NCBI RefSeq assembly: GCF_013377785.1
Contig: NZ_JABXWT010000001.1
Location: forward strand, 673,533 to 737,532
Length of the DNA stretch: 64,000 nucleotides
Direction of reading: 5' to 3'
Source of the DNA: Ruegeria haliotis
Lineage (GTDB): Bacteria; Pseudomonadota; Alphaproteobacteria; Rhodobacterales; Rhodobacteraceae
Every line of letters begins with the position of its first letter. Position 1 is the stretch's first letter. Below, piece by piece: positions 17,280 to 25,100 of this stretch. The translations under genes were made by a program, and so were the position numbers. The notes below the pieces were generated by a model. It did no database searches. It was not told where the DNA came from and saw only the letters and a program-made list of their open reading frames with translations.

Positions 17280-19019
17280 TCAATCCCAGCAATGAACCAA
17301 AACGGTCATTCCGGTCGCCCTGCGGTTCAACTCATTGGGTGAGATTTGCGCCGTCTCCTGAGCCGATTGGCCGGAAACGCCGGCTTGGGTCAGAATTTCG
17401 GTCAACCGATCCACCGTGGCCGACAAGCTGACTGAATCGGGCAGGGTGCGGCCCTCGGACGGAGTGGGCAGCAACATCCCCACCACATTGCCGCTGTCGT
17501 CGAATACGGGACCACCGGCATCACCCGGTTGCGCATTCAGGGCCAGACGTTTGACACCCTCTTCGCCGTTCAGACCCCGGACGTCGGCAATTTGCCCGTA
17601 GGTCAACGTCGGAGCACCCAAAGCGCCCTGATACGAAAAGCCCGACACGGCCACTTCGGATTGAATGCGGGGTTGGTTCGCGCTGAACTCAGCCACACTC
17701 ATTGGGGACAGTGTCTGGCTTGGCAGCAGGACCGAGATACCCAGGTCAGCATCAGTCCAGGCCACTTGAACCTCCTGATCGCCGTCAAGGGTTACCCGTG
17801 TACAGCTATCGGCAGCTTCTGAAACGGTCAAAACCGCACCGCTGGCGTCGGCAAAAAAGCCGGACCGCGACAGGCGCGGCTTGCGCACCTGAAGGCCCGA
17901 GACAAGGTCGATCCGCTGGTCGGCATTTGCACCGGCGCCCGAGTCCAGTACAGCCTCGGTGATGGTAAAGCTGGATGACATGGCGGCTAGAACGCGTTTC
18001 CGCCGTGCTTCATCCTCTTCAGGCCAAACCAGTGTAAAGCCCTTGATCTTGCCGTCCTTCAACGTGGCCTGGGTGTAGGACACGATGCCATTGCCGCGCC
18101 CTTCCAGGGTAAACCGATCCCCGCGCAGCTCACGTGGGCCGTCCAGCGGCACGATTTCCAGCGATTGCATCACGTCATACAGCGCACGCAGCGTGGATTT
18201 GCTGCCGTCTTGGCTGATCAATATCGCCTTTGCTCCTAGGTCTGAAGCGCTGTCGAAATGCGCAAAGGGTGCTTCGTAGCGGTCGAATTTGACGGCGCCC
18301 AGCGGCATGTCCAACGCGATCCCGGCCTGTTCGTCCGTGTAGCGTTCCATCCCGACACTGATCAGGGGGGCGTTGAAGTCATCCAACAACGCCTTGCGCT
18401 GCGCGGTGGTCAGAACGCCGGTCGGCTCATAGCCGTTGAACCGCTGCCAGTCGCCCATCGACCGGCGTGTGCCCTGTCCGAATGCGCCATCGATTGTGGA
18501 ATTGTAGAACCCTGCGGCCTGCAGTGCGGTCTGCAGGTTCTTGCGTTCCTGCGCGGTCAATAAACGCTCGTTTTGTAAGGCCTCCGAGCGGGTTTCATCC
18601 GAGCTTTGTGGTGTCAGCCCCGACAAGGTCTGTTCCGGTTGCACCTCGGGTTCGACCGGAGGCGTAATCACGCCCCGGTCCAGAACATTTGCTCCGATCG
18701 GCCAGAACTGTTGTCCCAGCGCGCTTGAGAACGCAATGAAGCTGTCCGCCGGAATTTGGCCTTCGGCTCGGTAGACGCGCAACACTTGCTCGGCGTCGCT
18801 GCGCAGGTAGGGGCCGATGACGATCGCGTACCAGCCGCTGTTCAGACGAAACCCGTTCACGTCGGGCAGGACATTGGCATAGGCCTGAGCCCGGTCTTGC
18901 GCTTTGCGCAACGAAGGCTGTGCCTCGACCTGGACCCAGACGCCCTGATCCTGTTGGGCGGTTGCGGCGCGCAGGCCAAAGAAGAGAAACAATAGAATTG
19001 CCGTTAGTACACGTGTCAT
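17280..19019 (-). CDS. Exported protease-fold protein with SPOR-like and peptidoglycan-binding domains (catalytic residues missing)
   Basis: The 579-residue protein has a signal peptide (residues 1-21), a SPOR-like region at about 25-95 (VWVQVEAQPSLRKAQDRA), a peptidoglycan-binding 1 domain at about 151-212 ('FGQGTRRSMGDWQRFNGYEPTG'), a middle domain of unknown type, and a C-terminal trypsin/HtrA-like domain from about 385. The protease domain has GDAGGPV at 499-505 where GDSGGPV or GNSGGPL is expected, and 'VLTVSEAAD' where the His of 'TNAHVV' is expected, so two of three catalytic residues appear lost. It is probably a periplasmic, cell-wall-associated pseudoprotease. It is divergent from glyQ. 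Confidence 0.85.
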   Translation of the reverse strand: MTRVLTAILLFLFFGLRAATAQQDQGVWVQVEAQPSLRKAQDRAQAYANVLPDVNGFRLNSGWYAIVIGPYLRSDAEQVLRVYRAEGQIPADSFIAFSSALGQQFWPIGANVLDRGVITPPVEPEVQPEQTLSGLTPQSSDETRSEALQNERLLTAQERKNLQTALQAAGFYNSTIDGAFGQGTRRSMGDWQRFNGYEPTGVLTTAQRKALLDDFNAPLISVGMERYTDEQAGIALDMPLGAVKFDRYEAPFAHFDSASDLGAKAILISQDGSKSTLRALYDVMQSLEIVPLDGPRELRGDRFTLEGRGNGIVSYTQATLKDGKIKGFTLVWPEEDEARRKRVLAAMSSSFTITEAVLDSGAGANADQRIDLVSGLQVRKPRLSRSGFFADASGAVLTVSEAADSCTRVTLDGDQEVQVAWTDADLGISVLLPSQTLSPMSVAEFSANQPRIQSEVAVSGFSYQGALGAPTLTYGQIADVRGLNGEEGVKRLALNAQPGDAGGPVFDDSGNVVGMLLPTPSEGRTLPDSVSLSATVDRLTEILTQAGVSGQSAQETAQISPNELNRRATGMTVLVHCWD

Positions 19020-19225
19020 TTTCTGCCCGTTTTATGCGGTATTGGTGCTTTGGCGCAGAGTACGCGATTTCAGACTCCGAAAGCCATGGCGCGAATACGG
19101 GGAATTTCGGGTGTGGCCGCGCAGTTACAGCATCAGGCCATTGGCCCGTTGACGCCCCTTGGCCCCTTGCATAGGAAGGGCAAAACCGACCGGAACCGGG
19201 TGCCGCCGCGCCCAAAGGGAATGTC

Positions 19226-20155
19226 ATGACCGAACCGTCCAGCGCACCTCGTTCTTTTCAAGAGATCATCTTGCGGCTTCAGGCCTACTGGGCCTCGAAA
19301 GGATGCGCCATCCTGCAGCCCTATGACATGGAAGTTGGGGCAGGGACGTTCCACCCGGCAACGACCCTGCGCGCGCTGGGGTCCAAGGCATGGGCCGCGG
19401 CCTATGTGCAACCTTCGCGCCGTCCAACCGACGGGCGGTATGGCGAAAACCCGAACCGGTTGCAGCACTATTATCAGTACCAGGTTCTGATCAAACCCAG
19501 CCCACCGGATCTGCAAGAGCTGTATCTGGGTTCGCTTCGAGCCATCGGTATCGACATGGACTTGCACGATATCCGCTTTGTCGAGGATGACTGGGAAAGC
19601 CCGACGCTGGGTGCGTGGGGGCTGGGCTGGGAAGTGTGGTGCGACGGGATGGAAGTCAGCCAGTTCACCTATTTCCAGCAAGTCGGAGGGCATGATTGTA
19701 CTCCGGTGTCCGGCGAGCTGACTTACGGTCTGGAGCGTCTGGCGATGTATGTGTTGGGCATCGATCATGTGATGGATATGCCCTTCAACGATCCGCAATC
19801 GCCCAGTCCGCTAACCTATGGGGATATCTTCAAGCAAACCGAAGAAGAATATGCCCGCTGGAATTTCGACGTGGCCAACACCGAAGTTCTGCTGCGTCAC
19901 TTCGAAGAGGCCGAGGCCGAATGTGCCGTCGTTCTGGGGCAGGCGCATGACGACCCAAAAACCGGAAAACGCATCATCATGGCACATCCCGCTTATGATC
20001 AGTGCATCAAGGCCAGCCATATCTTCAACCTGCTGGATGCGCGTGGCGTGATCTCGGTGACCGAACGTCAGGCCTATATCGGCCGGGTGCGGGCGCTGGC
20101 CAAGCAATGCGCGGATGCGTTCGTTCAGACCGAGGCCGCCGGGTTCGAGGCCTAA
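19226..20155 (+). CDS. glyQ: Glycine--tRNA ligase alpha subunit
   Basis: GlyQ is the catalytic alpha subunit of the heterotetrameric bacterial glycyl-tRNA synthetase. The 309-residue length and sequence are canonical: '[19 protein letters not shown]', '[15 protein letters not shown]', '[19 protein letters not shown]' and '[21 protein letters not shown]'-type class II motifs. The ATG at 19226 is preceded by AAAGGGAATGTC. It is separated from glyS (beta) by three genes, one on the other strand, which is unusual compared with the adjacent glyQS of many bacteria but seems common in this family. Confidence 0.98.
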   Translation: MTEPSSAPRSFQEIILRLQAYWASKGCAILQPYDMEVGAGTFHPATTLRALGSKAWAAAYVQPSRRPTDGRYGENPNRLQHYYQYQVLIKPSPPDLQELYLGSLRAIGIDMDLHDIRFVEDDWESPTLGAWGLGWEVWCDGMEVSQFTYFQQVGGHDCTPVSGELTYGLERLAMYVLGIDHVMDMPFNDPQSPSPLTYGDIFKQTEEEYARWNFDVANTEVLLRHFEEAEAECAVVLGQAHDDPKTGKRIIMAHPAYDQCIKASHIFNLLDARGVISVTERQAYIGRVRALAKQCADAFVQTEAAGFEA

Positions 20156-20163
20156 TGGGGCGC

Positions 20164-20796
20164 CTAAGCCAAACCCGGCAACAACGCCTTAAGCCCGTCT
20201 GCAATCATGCTGATCGCGATGGCCGACAAGATCATGCCCATAAAGCGGCTCATGATCACGCGCGCATTGACCGAAAGCCGCTGGGCCAGCCAGGCTGCAT
20301 TCCAAAAAGTGATCAGAAGCAACGATACCACGAACAGAAATACGCCTGCGTAAACAATGGCCTCAACAGGTTTGGTAATGTGATGCGCGTACAGTATCAG
20401 CGTCGTGATCGTACCGGGACCGACGAGAATCGGAAATGCCAGCGGATAAAAGGCGACGGTATCCGGTTCGGGGTAGGATTTCTTTTCGCCATCCGTCCCG
20501 TGATGCGAGGTGCTTTCGTTACCGTTCAACATGTTCAGTCCGATCATCAGAACGACCAGCCCACCTGCGACGCGCAAATCATCCACGCTGATACCGAACA
20601 GGCCCAGTGTCTGACTGCCGACGGCCGCAAAAGCACTCCCAAGGATCAGGCAGTAGAGTGCCGTTTTCATGGCGATTTTTTTCTGGTCCGCCGCCGAAAG
20701 GTTCTGCGTAACACTCAGGAAAACCGGCAGGTTTGTGATCGGATTCATGATCGCAAACAGTGCGCCAAAAAATCCGACTGCGAAGGTCGATTCCAT
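20164..20796 (-). CDS. MarC-family integral membrane protein
   Basis: A 210-residue protein with six hydrophobic helices and the MarC signature regions 'FFGALFAIMNPITNLPVFL' split around the Asn-Pro, and 'LAFPILVGPGTITTLIL' in the fourth helix. MarC/YhgN proteins have no established transport function; the old link to multiple antibiotic resistance was withdrawn. It is convergent with glyQ (8 bp between stops) and divergent from the next small gene. Confidence 0.92.
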   Translation of the reverse strand: MESTFAVGFFGALFAIMNPITNLPVFLSVTQNLSAADQKKIAMKTALYCLILGSAFAAVGSQTLGLFGISVDDLRVAGGLVVLMIGLNMLNGNESTSHHGTDGEKKSYPEPDTVAFYPLAFPILVGPGTITTLILYAHHITKPVEAIVYAGVFLFVVSLLLITFWNAAWLAQRLSVNARVIMSRFMGMILSAIAISMIADGLKALLPGLA

Positions 20797-20887
20797 TCCA
20801 ATAACCTCGTTTCATCCTGTGACAGGTTGGAACCTGTCCTATTTTCTCGAAGCAGGGAAGAGGTCGCATGAACAGGATGTGCAAACA

Positions 20888-21412
20888 ATGATGGGAAAAC
20901 TGCTGGCTATCATACTTGTCCTGTCTGCCGTGGTGGCGGGCGCAGGCATGTATTACACGCAGGTCTACGGGTTTTACTATGATGTGGTCGCGCAACCGGG
21001 CGAGGATGTGACGCTGCAGGCCAAAGACGCCGAATCGCCTGTACCCGTTGCGTATTCCGCGTTCCGGGCGATTGATGCGGATAGCTCTCCGATCCGGTAT
21101 CGCGCGTGTTTCGAAACCGATTTGATGCCAGCGCGACTGGCAGAGACCTACATAACCGTCGAAAATCCCGAACCGCTGACCGCGCCGGGCTGGTTTGACT
21201 GCTATGATGCCGCCTCACTGGCCGAGGCGTTGAATTCCGGACAGGCGCAGGCCTTCATGGGGGTCAAGAACGTTCATTATGGTGTCGACCGCATCGTGGC
21301 TGTTACACAGGACGGTAAAGGTTATGTCTGGCACGCGCTGAACAATTGCGGCGAAAAGGCCTATGATGGCACTGTTGTGGGCGAAGAATGCCCGCCCCGG
21401 CCGCAAAACTGA
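20888..21412 (+). CDS. Membrane-anchored protein of unknown function (DUF6446-like)
   Basis: The 174-residue product begins MMGKLLAIILVLSAVVAGAG, an N-terminal anchor or uncleaved signal, followed by a soluble region with three conserved-looking cysteines ('YRACFET', 'WFDCYDA', 'LNNCGEK' and 'GEECPPR' give four). Homologues in roseobacters lie between glyQ and glyS and are annotated as a domain of unknown function, which I recall as DUF6446. Starts at 20888 or 20891 are both possible; an AGG lies 11 bp upstream. It is 10 bp upstream of gltS and likely co-transcribed with gltS and glyS. Confidence 0.78.
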   Translation: MMGKLLAIILVLSAVVAGAGMYYTQVYGFYYDVVAQPGEDVTLQAKDAESPVPVAYSAFRAIDADSSPIRYRACFETDLMPARLAETYITVENPEPLTAPGWFDCYDAASLAEALNSGQAQAFMGVKNVHYGVDRIVAVTQDGKGYVWHALNNCGEKAYDGTVVGEECPPRPQN

Positions 21413-21422
21413 GGAGGCAGAG

Positions 21423-22634
21423 ATGGGATACACGCTTGAGATCCCTGCCTTTCTGACTGCCACTCTGGGGTTTGCCGTCTACCTTTTGGGGGCCGGGATC
21501 AACGCCCGCGTTGCCGTTTTGCGCAACTTCAACATTCCCGAACCGGTGACCGGCGGATTGCTGGCGTCGTTAGCCGTTTTGGCTCTCTATCTGTTGTTCG
21601 GAATTGAACTGTCATTCGAGCTAAGCGCGCGGGATTTCCTGCTGGTTCTGTTCTTTGCGGGGATTGGCCTGAATGCGCGTTTGTCCGATTTGATTGCAGG
21701 CGGAAAGACCCTGTTGATCCTCCTTGTTCTGACGCTTGTCACGATTGTGGCGCAGAACATGATCGGGGCCGCAGGCGCCGCATTATTTGGCTATCCGGCG
21801 AAGGCGGGCGTTCTGTTTGGCTCGGCAGCGTTGATTGGCGGGCATGGTACTGCCATCGCTTGGGCACCCGAAGTGGCACAGGCCACCGGATTGCAGGGCG
21901 CGACCGAACTGGGTGTTGCCGTCGCAACGCTGGGTCTGGTGCTGGCGGCCCTAGTCGGCGGTCCGATTGCGCGGCTGTTGATCGAAGGGCGGAGTCTGAA
22001 CCCCAGCCGTCCGGATGAAGAACACACGATAGGTGTGCCCGAGGATACCTCGGATAACCCTGCCGCGATCGATCATCTAACCATCATGCGGGTCCTGTTG
22101 TATCTGAATATGGCTATCATCTTTGGCTACATGCTCAGCGAAGCGATCAGCGCCGCCGGTCTCAAGCTGCCGCTATTCGTTCCCTGTCTGATCATGGGCA
22201 TCGTGATCGGCAATTTGCGCATGATGCTTGCCCCTTCGGCCCCAGCGGTGTCGCGCACACCGGCGCTGGCACTGATCTCGGAATTTGCACTGGGCGCATT
22301 TCTGGCCATGTCACTGATGAGCCTGCAGCTTTGGACCATTGCCGAGCTGGGCATGGCCATTGCCGTCATCATGACCGCACAGACCCTGTTTGCCGTGGCC
22401 TTTGTACTGTGGGTATTGTTCCCGCTGATGGGGTCGAACTACCGCGCCGCCGTATTGTCAGCCGGGTTTGGGGGTTTTGCACTGGGGGCGACGCCGACCG
22501 CTATCGCCAATATGACCGCCGTAACCAAGCGATATGGGCCGTCGCCTATTGCCTTTATCGTACTCCCCCTTGTATCCGCATTCTTTGTGGATATCGCCAA
22601 TGCCATCGTCATCCAGATGATCGTTAATTTCTAA
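21423..22634 (+). CDS. gltS: Sodium/glutamate symporter GltS family
   Basis: GltS imports glutamate with sodium. The 403-residue protein has about eleven membrane helices in two repeats, with the two re-entrant-loop motifs 'LIGGHGTAIAWAP' in the first half and 'FGGFALGATPTAIANM' in the second, both characteristic of GltS (ESS family). The ATG at 21423 follows GAGGAGGCAGAG, a very strong RBS; the open frame upstream overlaps the previous gene and is not used. It is 9 bp upstream of glyS. Confidence 0.93.
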   Translation: MGYTLEIPAFLTATLGFAVYLLGAGINARVAVLRNFNIPEPVTGGLLASLAVLALYLLFGIELSFELSARDFLLVLFFAGIGLNARLSDLIAGGKTLLILLVLTLVTIVAQNMIGAAGAALFGYPAKAGVLFGSAALIGGHGTAIAWAPEVAQATGLQGATELGVAVATLGLVLAALVGGPIARLLIEGRSLNPSRPDEEHTIGVPEDTSDNPAAIDHLTIMRVLLYLNMAIIFGYMLSEAISAAGLKLPLFVPCLIMGIVIGNLRMMLAPSAPAVSRTPALALISEFALGAFLAMSLMSLQLWTIAELGMAIAVIMTAQTLFAVAFVLWVLFPLMGSNYRAAVLSAGFGGFALGATPTAIANMTAVTKRYGPSPIAFIVLPLVSAFFVDIANAIVIQMIVNF

Positions 22635-22643
22635 GGACTGAAA

Positions 22644-25010
22644 ATGCCCGACCTGCTGATCGAACTGTTTTCCGAGGAAATCCCCGCGCGCATGCAGACC
22701 CGCGCTGGTGAAGACCTGAAAAAGCGGATTACCGACGGATTGGTCGAGGCTGGCCTGACCTATGCCAATGCCGCCGCCCTGACCACGCCGCGCCGCCTGA
22801 CGCTGGCGGTTGAGGGGCTGTTGGCCGAAAGCCCTACCATTCGCGAGGAACGTAAGGGTCCCAAGGTTGGCGCTCCTGATAAGGCCATCGACGGCTTTTT
22901 GCGCGGTGCCGGTCTGACTCGCGATCAGCTTGAGGAACGCGATACGCCCAAAGGCGCGATCTATTTCGCCACCATCGAAAAGCCGGGCCGCCCGGCGGCT
23001 GAGATTGTGGCCGAAGTGCTAGAGGCGACGATCCGCAACTTCCCGTGGCCCAAATCGATGCGTTGGGGCAATGGAACCATGCGCTGGGTGCGCCCGCTGC
23101 ACTCGATCCTGTGCATTCTGACGGATGAGGCGGGCGCGCAAGTGGTTCCGATGGAGATCGCAGGCATCAAGACCGGAGACACCACCGAGGGCCACCGTTT
23201 CATGGCCCCGAACCGGATTTCTGTCACCTCGTTCGAGGATTACGCCGCCAAGCTGAAACGCGCCTTTGTGGTGCTGTCGCCCAGTGAACGCGCCGAGCAT
23301 ATCTGGAACGATGCCCAGAACATGGCCTTTGCCGCCGGTCTGGAAGTGGTGGATGACAAGGGCCTGCTGGCTGAGGTCGCAGGGCTGGTCGAATGGCCTG
23401 TTGTGCTAATGGGGCAGATCGATGCTGAGTTTTTGGAACTGCCACCCGAAGTGCTGCAAACCTCGATGAAGGAGCATCAGAAGTTCTTCTCGGTGCGCAA
23501 TCCCAAGACGGGCCGGATCGAACGCTTTATTACCGTTGCCAACCGCGAGACTGCGGATAATGGCGCGACCATTCTGGCCGGGAACCAAAAGGTGCTTTCG
23601 GCGCGTCTGGCCGATGCGAAATTCTTCTGGCAGAACGACCTGCGCGTGGCCAAATCGGACATCGCCCAATGGACCCGCGCGCTGGAGAATGTGACCTTTC
23701 ACAACAAACTGGGCACGCAGGCGGAACGGATCGACCGCATCGCCGCACTGGCCCGCGAACTGGCGCCGGTGACGGGTGCCGATGCCGATCAGGCCGAGAA
23801 AGCCGCGCGTCTGGCCAAGGCTGATTTGAACTCCGAGATGGTCTATGAATTTCCCGAACTTCAGGGACTTATGGGGCGGTATTACATCGAGGCTGCAGGC
23901 GAAGATGCCACCGTGGCTGCGGTCGCGCAAGAGCATTACTCGCCGCTGGGTCCATCAGACGACGGGCCGACCGCGCCGCTGTCAGTGACCGTGGCGCTGG
24001 CGGACAAACTGGATACGCTGACCGGGTTTTGGGCGATTGATGAGAAGCCGACAGGTTCGAAAGACCCGTTTGCTTTGCGTCGTGCAGCGTTAGGTGTTAT
24101 TCGGTTGGTGTTAGAGAATGAGCTAAATCTGTCGATTGGAGAAGTTGTCAACAAAGCCATCGAAATCGGGCAAGAACCAGAACTGTCCTACGTCCGAGAA
24201 ATGCAGATTTATGTTGATGAGAATGCGAGCAAACGGGATGTAAGCGCAGCCTTCGAATTTGCATTCTCGCGGGCGGAAGGGTGGACCCCTTCGCCGCTGA
24301 ACTGGCAGCCAAAGGATGAAACGGTCAACACAAAAGCGATGCCAGATGCAGATCGAGTAGTTGGTATGTATAAGGACGAATTTGGCTGGCCGTATTCATC
24401 CTTCAACAGTAGTGCACGGGCTCGTGCAGAAACATCGTATATGCCTTGGTCTGCCGTGACTCCTAGAGGATTTGTCGAAAAGCAAAATGACCTCCTCTCC
24501 TTCTTCCACGACCGCCTCAAAACTTTCCTCCGCGACGAGGGCATCCGCCACGATATCATCGATGCCTGTATCGCGATGGACGGCAATGACGACCTCAACC
24601 TGCTGGTCAAACGTGCTCGGGCGCTGAACACCGTCATGACCACGGAAGATGGCAAAAACCTTGTTCAGGGCTTCAAGCGCGCCAACAACATCCTGTCTCA
24701 GGCTGAAGAAAAGGATGGGGTCGAATACTCCTATGGTGCGGATGTGAAATTTGCTGAGTCGGATAGCGAAAAGGCGTTGTTTGCTGCTTTGGACGCGGCA
24801 CAGGCTCAGATCGATCCGGCGTTGAAATCCGAGGATTTCCCCGCTGCCATGTCCGCCATGGCCGCGCTGCGCGGGCCGGTTGATGCCTTCTTTGAGGATG
24901 TTCAGGTCAACACCGACAATGACATCCTGCGCCGCAACCGTCTGAACCTGCTCAGCCAGATCCGGCAGATCTGCTCGAGCGTTGCAGACCTGACCAAAAT
25001 CGAAGGTTGA
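22644..25010 (+). CDS. glyS: Glycine--tRNA ligase beta subunit, with an atypical internal insertion
   Basis: GlyS is the tRNA-recognising beta subunit of glycyl-tRNA synthetase. At 788 residues it is about 90-100 longer than the usual 690. The N-terminal part (MPDLLIELFSEEIPARMQ), 'YHxxPEVL-type' central segment 'LPPEVLQTSMKEHQKFFSV' and the C-terminal DALR-like helices ('LLVKRARALN', 'FKRANNIL') are normal. Residues about 490-613 (nucleotides 24110-24488) are a stretch I do not recognise, with AT-rich, TTA-containing codon use unlike the flanks. The normal sequence resumes at DLLSFFHDRLKTFLRDEGIR. The ATG at 22644 follows AAGGACTGAAA. Confidence 0.95.
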   Translation: MPDLLIELFSEEIPARMQTRAGEDLKKRITDGLVEAGLTYANAAALTTPRRLTLAVEGLLAESPTIREERKGPKVGAPDKAIDGFLRGAGLTRDQLEERDTPKGAIYFATIEKPGRPAAEIVAEVLEATIRNFPWPKSMRWGNGTMRWVRPLHSILCILTDEAGAQVVPMEIAGIKTGDTTEGHRFMAPNRISVTSFEDYAAKLKRAFVVLSPSERAEHIWNDAQNMAFAAGLEVVDDKGLLAEVAGLVEWPVVLMGQIDAEFLELPPEVLQTSMKEHQKFFSVRNPKTGRIERFITVANRETADNGATILAGNQKVLSARLADAKFFWQNDLRVAKSDIAQWTRALENVTFHNKLGTQAERIDRIAALARELAPVTGADADQAEKAARLAKADLNSEMVYEFPELQGLMGRYYIEAAGEDATVAAVAQEHYSPLGPSDDGPTAPLSVTVALADKLDTLTGFWAIDEKPTGSKDPFALRRAALGVIRLVLENELNLSIGEVVNKAIEIGQEPELSYVREMQIYVDENASKRDVSAAFEFAFSRAEGWTPSPLNWQPKDETVNTKAMPDADRVVGMYKDEFGWPYSSFNSSARARAETSYMPWSAVTPRGFVEKQNDLLSFFHDRLKTFLRDEGIRHDIIDACIAMDGNDDLNLLVKRARALNTVMTTEDGKNLVQGFKRANNILSQAEEKDGVEYSYGADVKFAESDSEKALFAALDAAQAQIDPALKSEDFPAAMSAMAALRGPVDAFFEDVQVNTDNDILRRNRLNLLSQIRQICSSVADLTKIEG

Positions 25011-25100
25011 TCGTCCGGGCGCGTGTCAAAGCGCGTCCAGAACGCCCTTGCGCCATTGGCGTAGGCGCTTATGCTGCGGCGGAACCAAAAAGGTGCCGCA

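Noticed and set aside
19226..25010. Broken glyQS operon caused by rearrangement
   Set aside because: The interposed MarC, membrane protein and gltS genes all look intact and, from memory, glyQ and glyS are often separated like this in Rhodobacteraceae.
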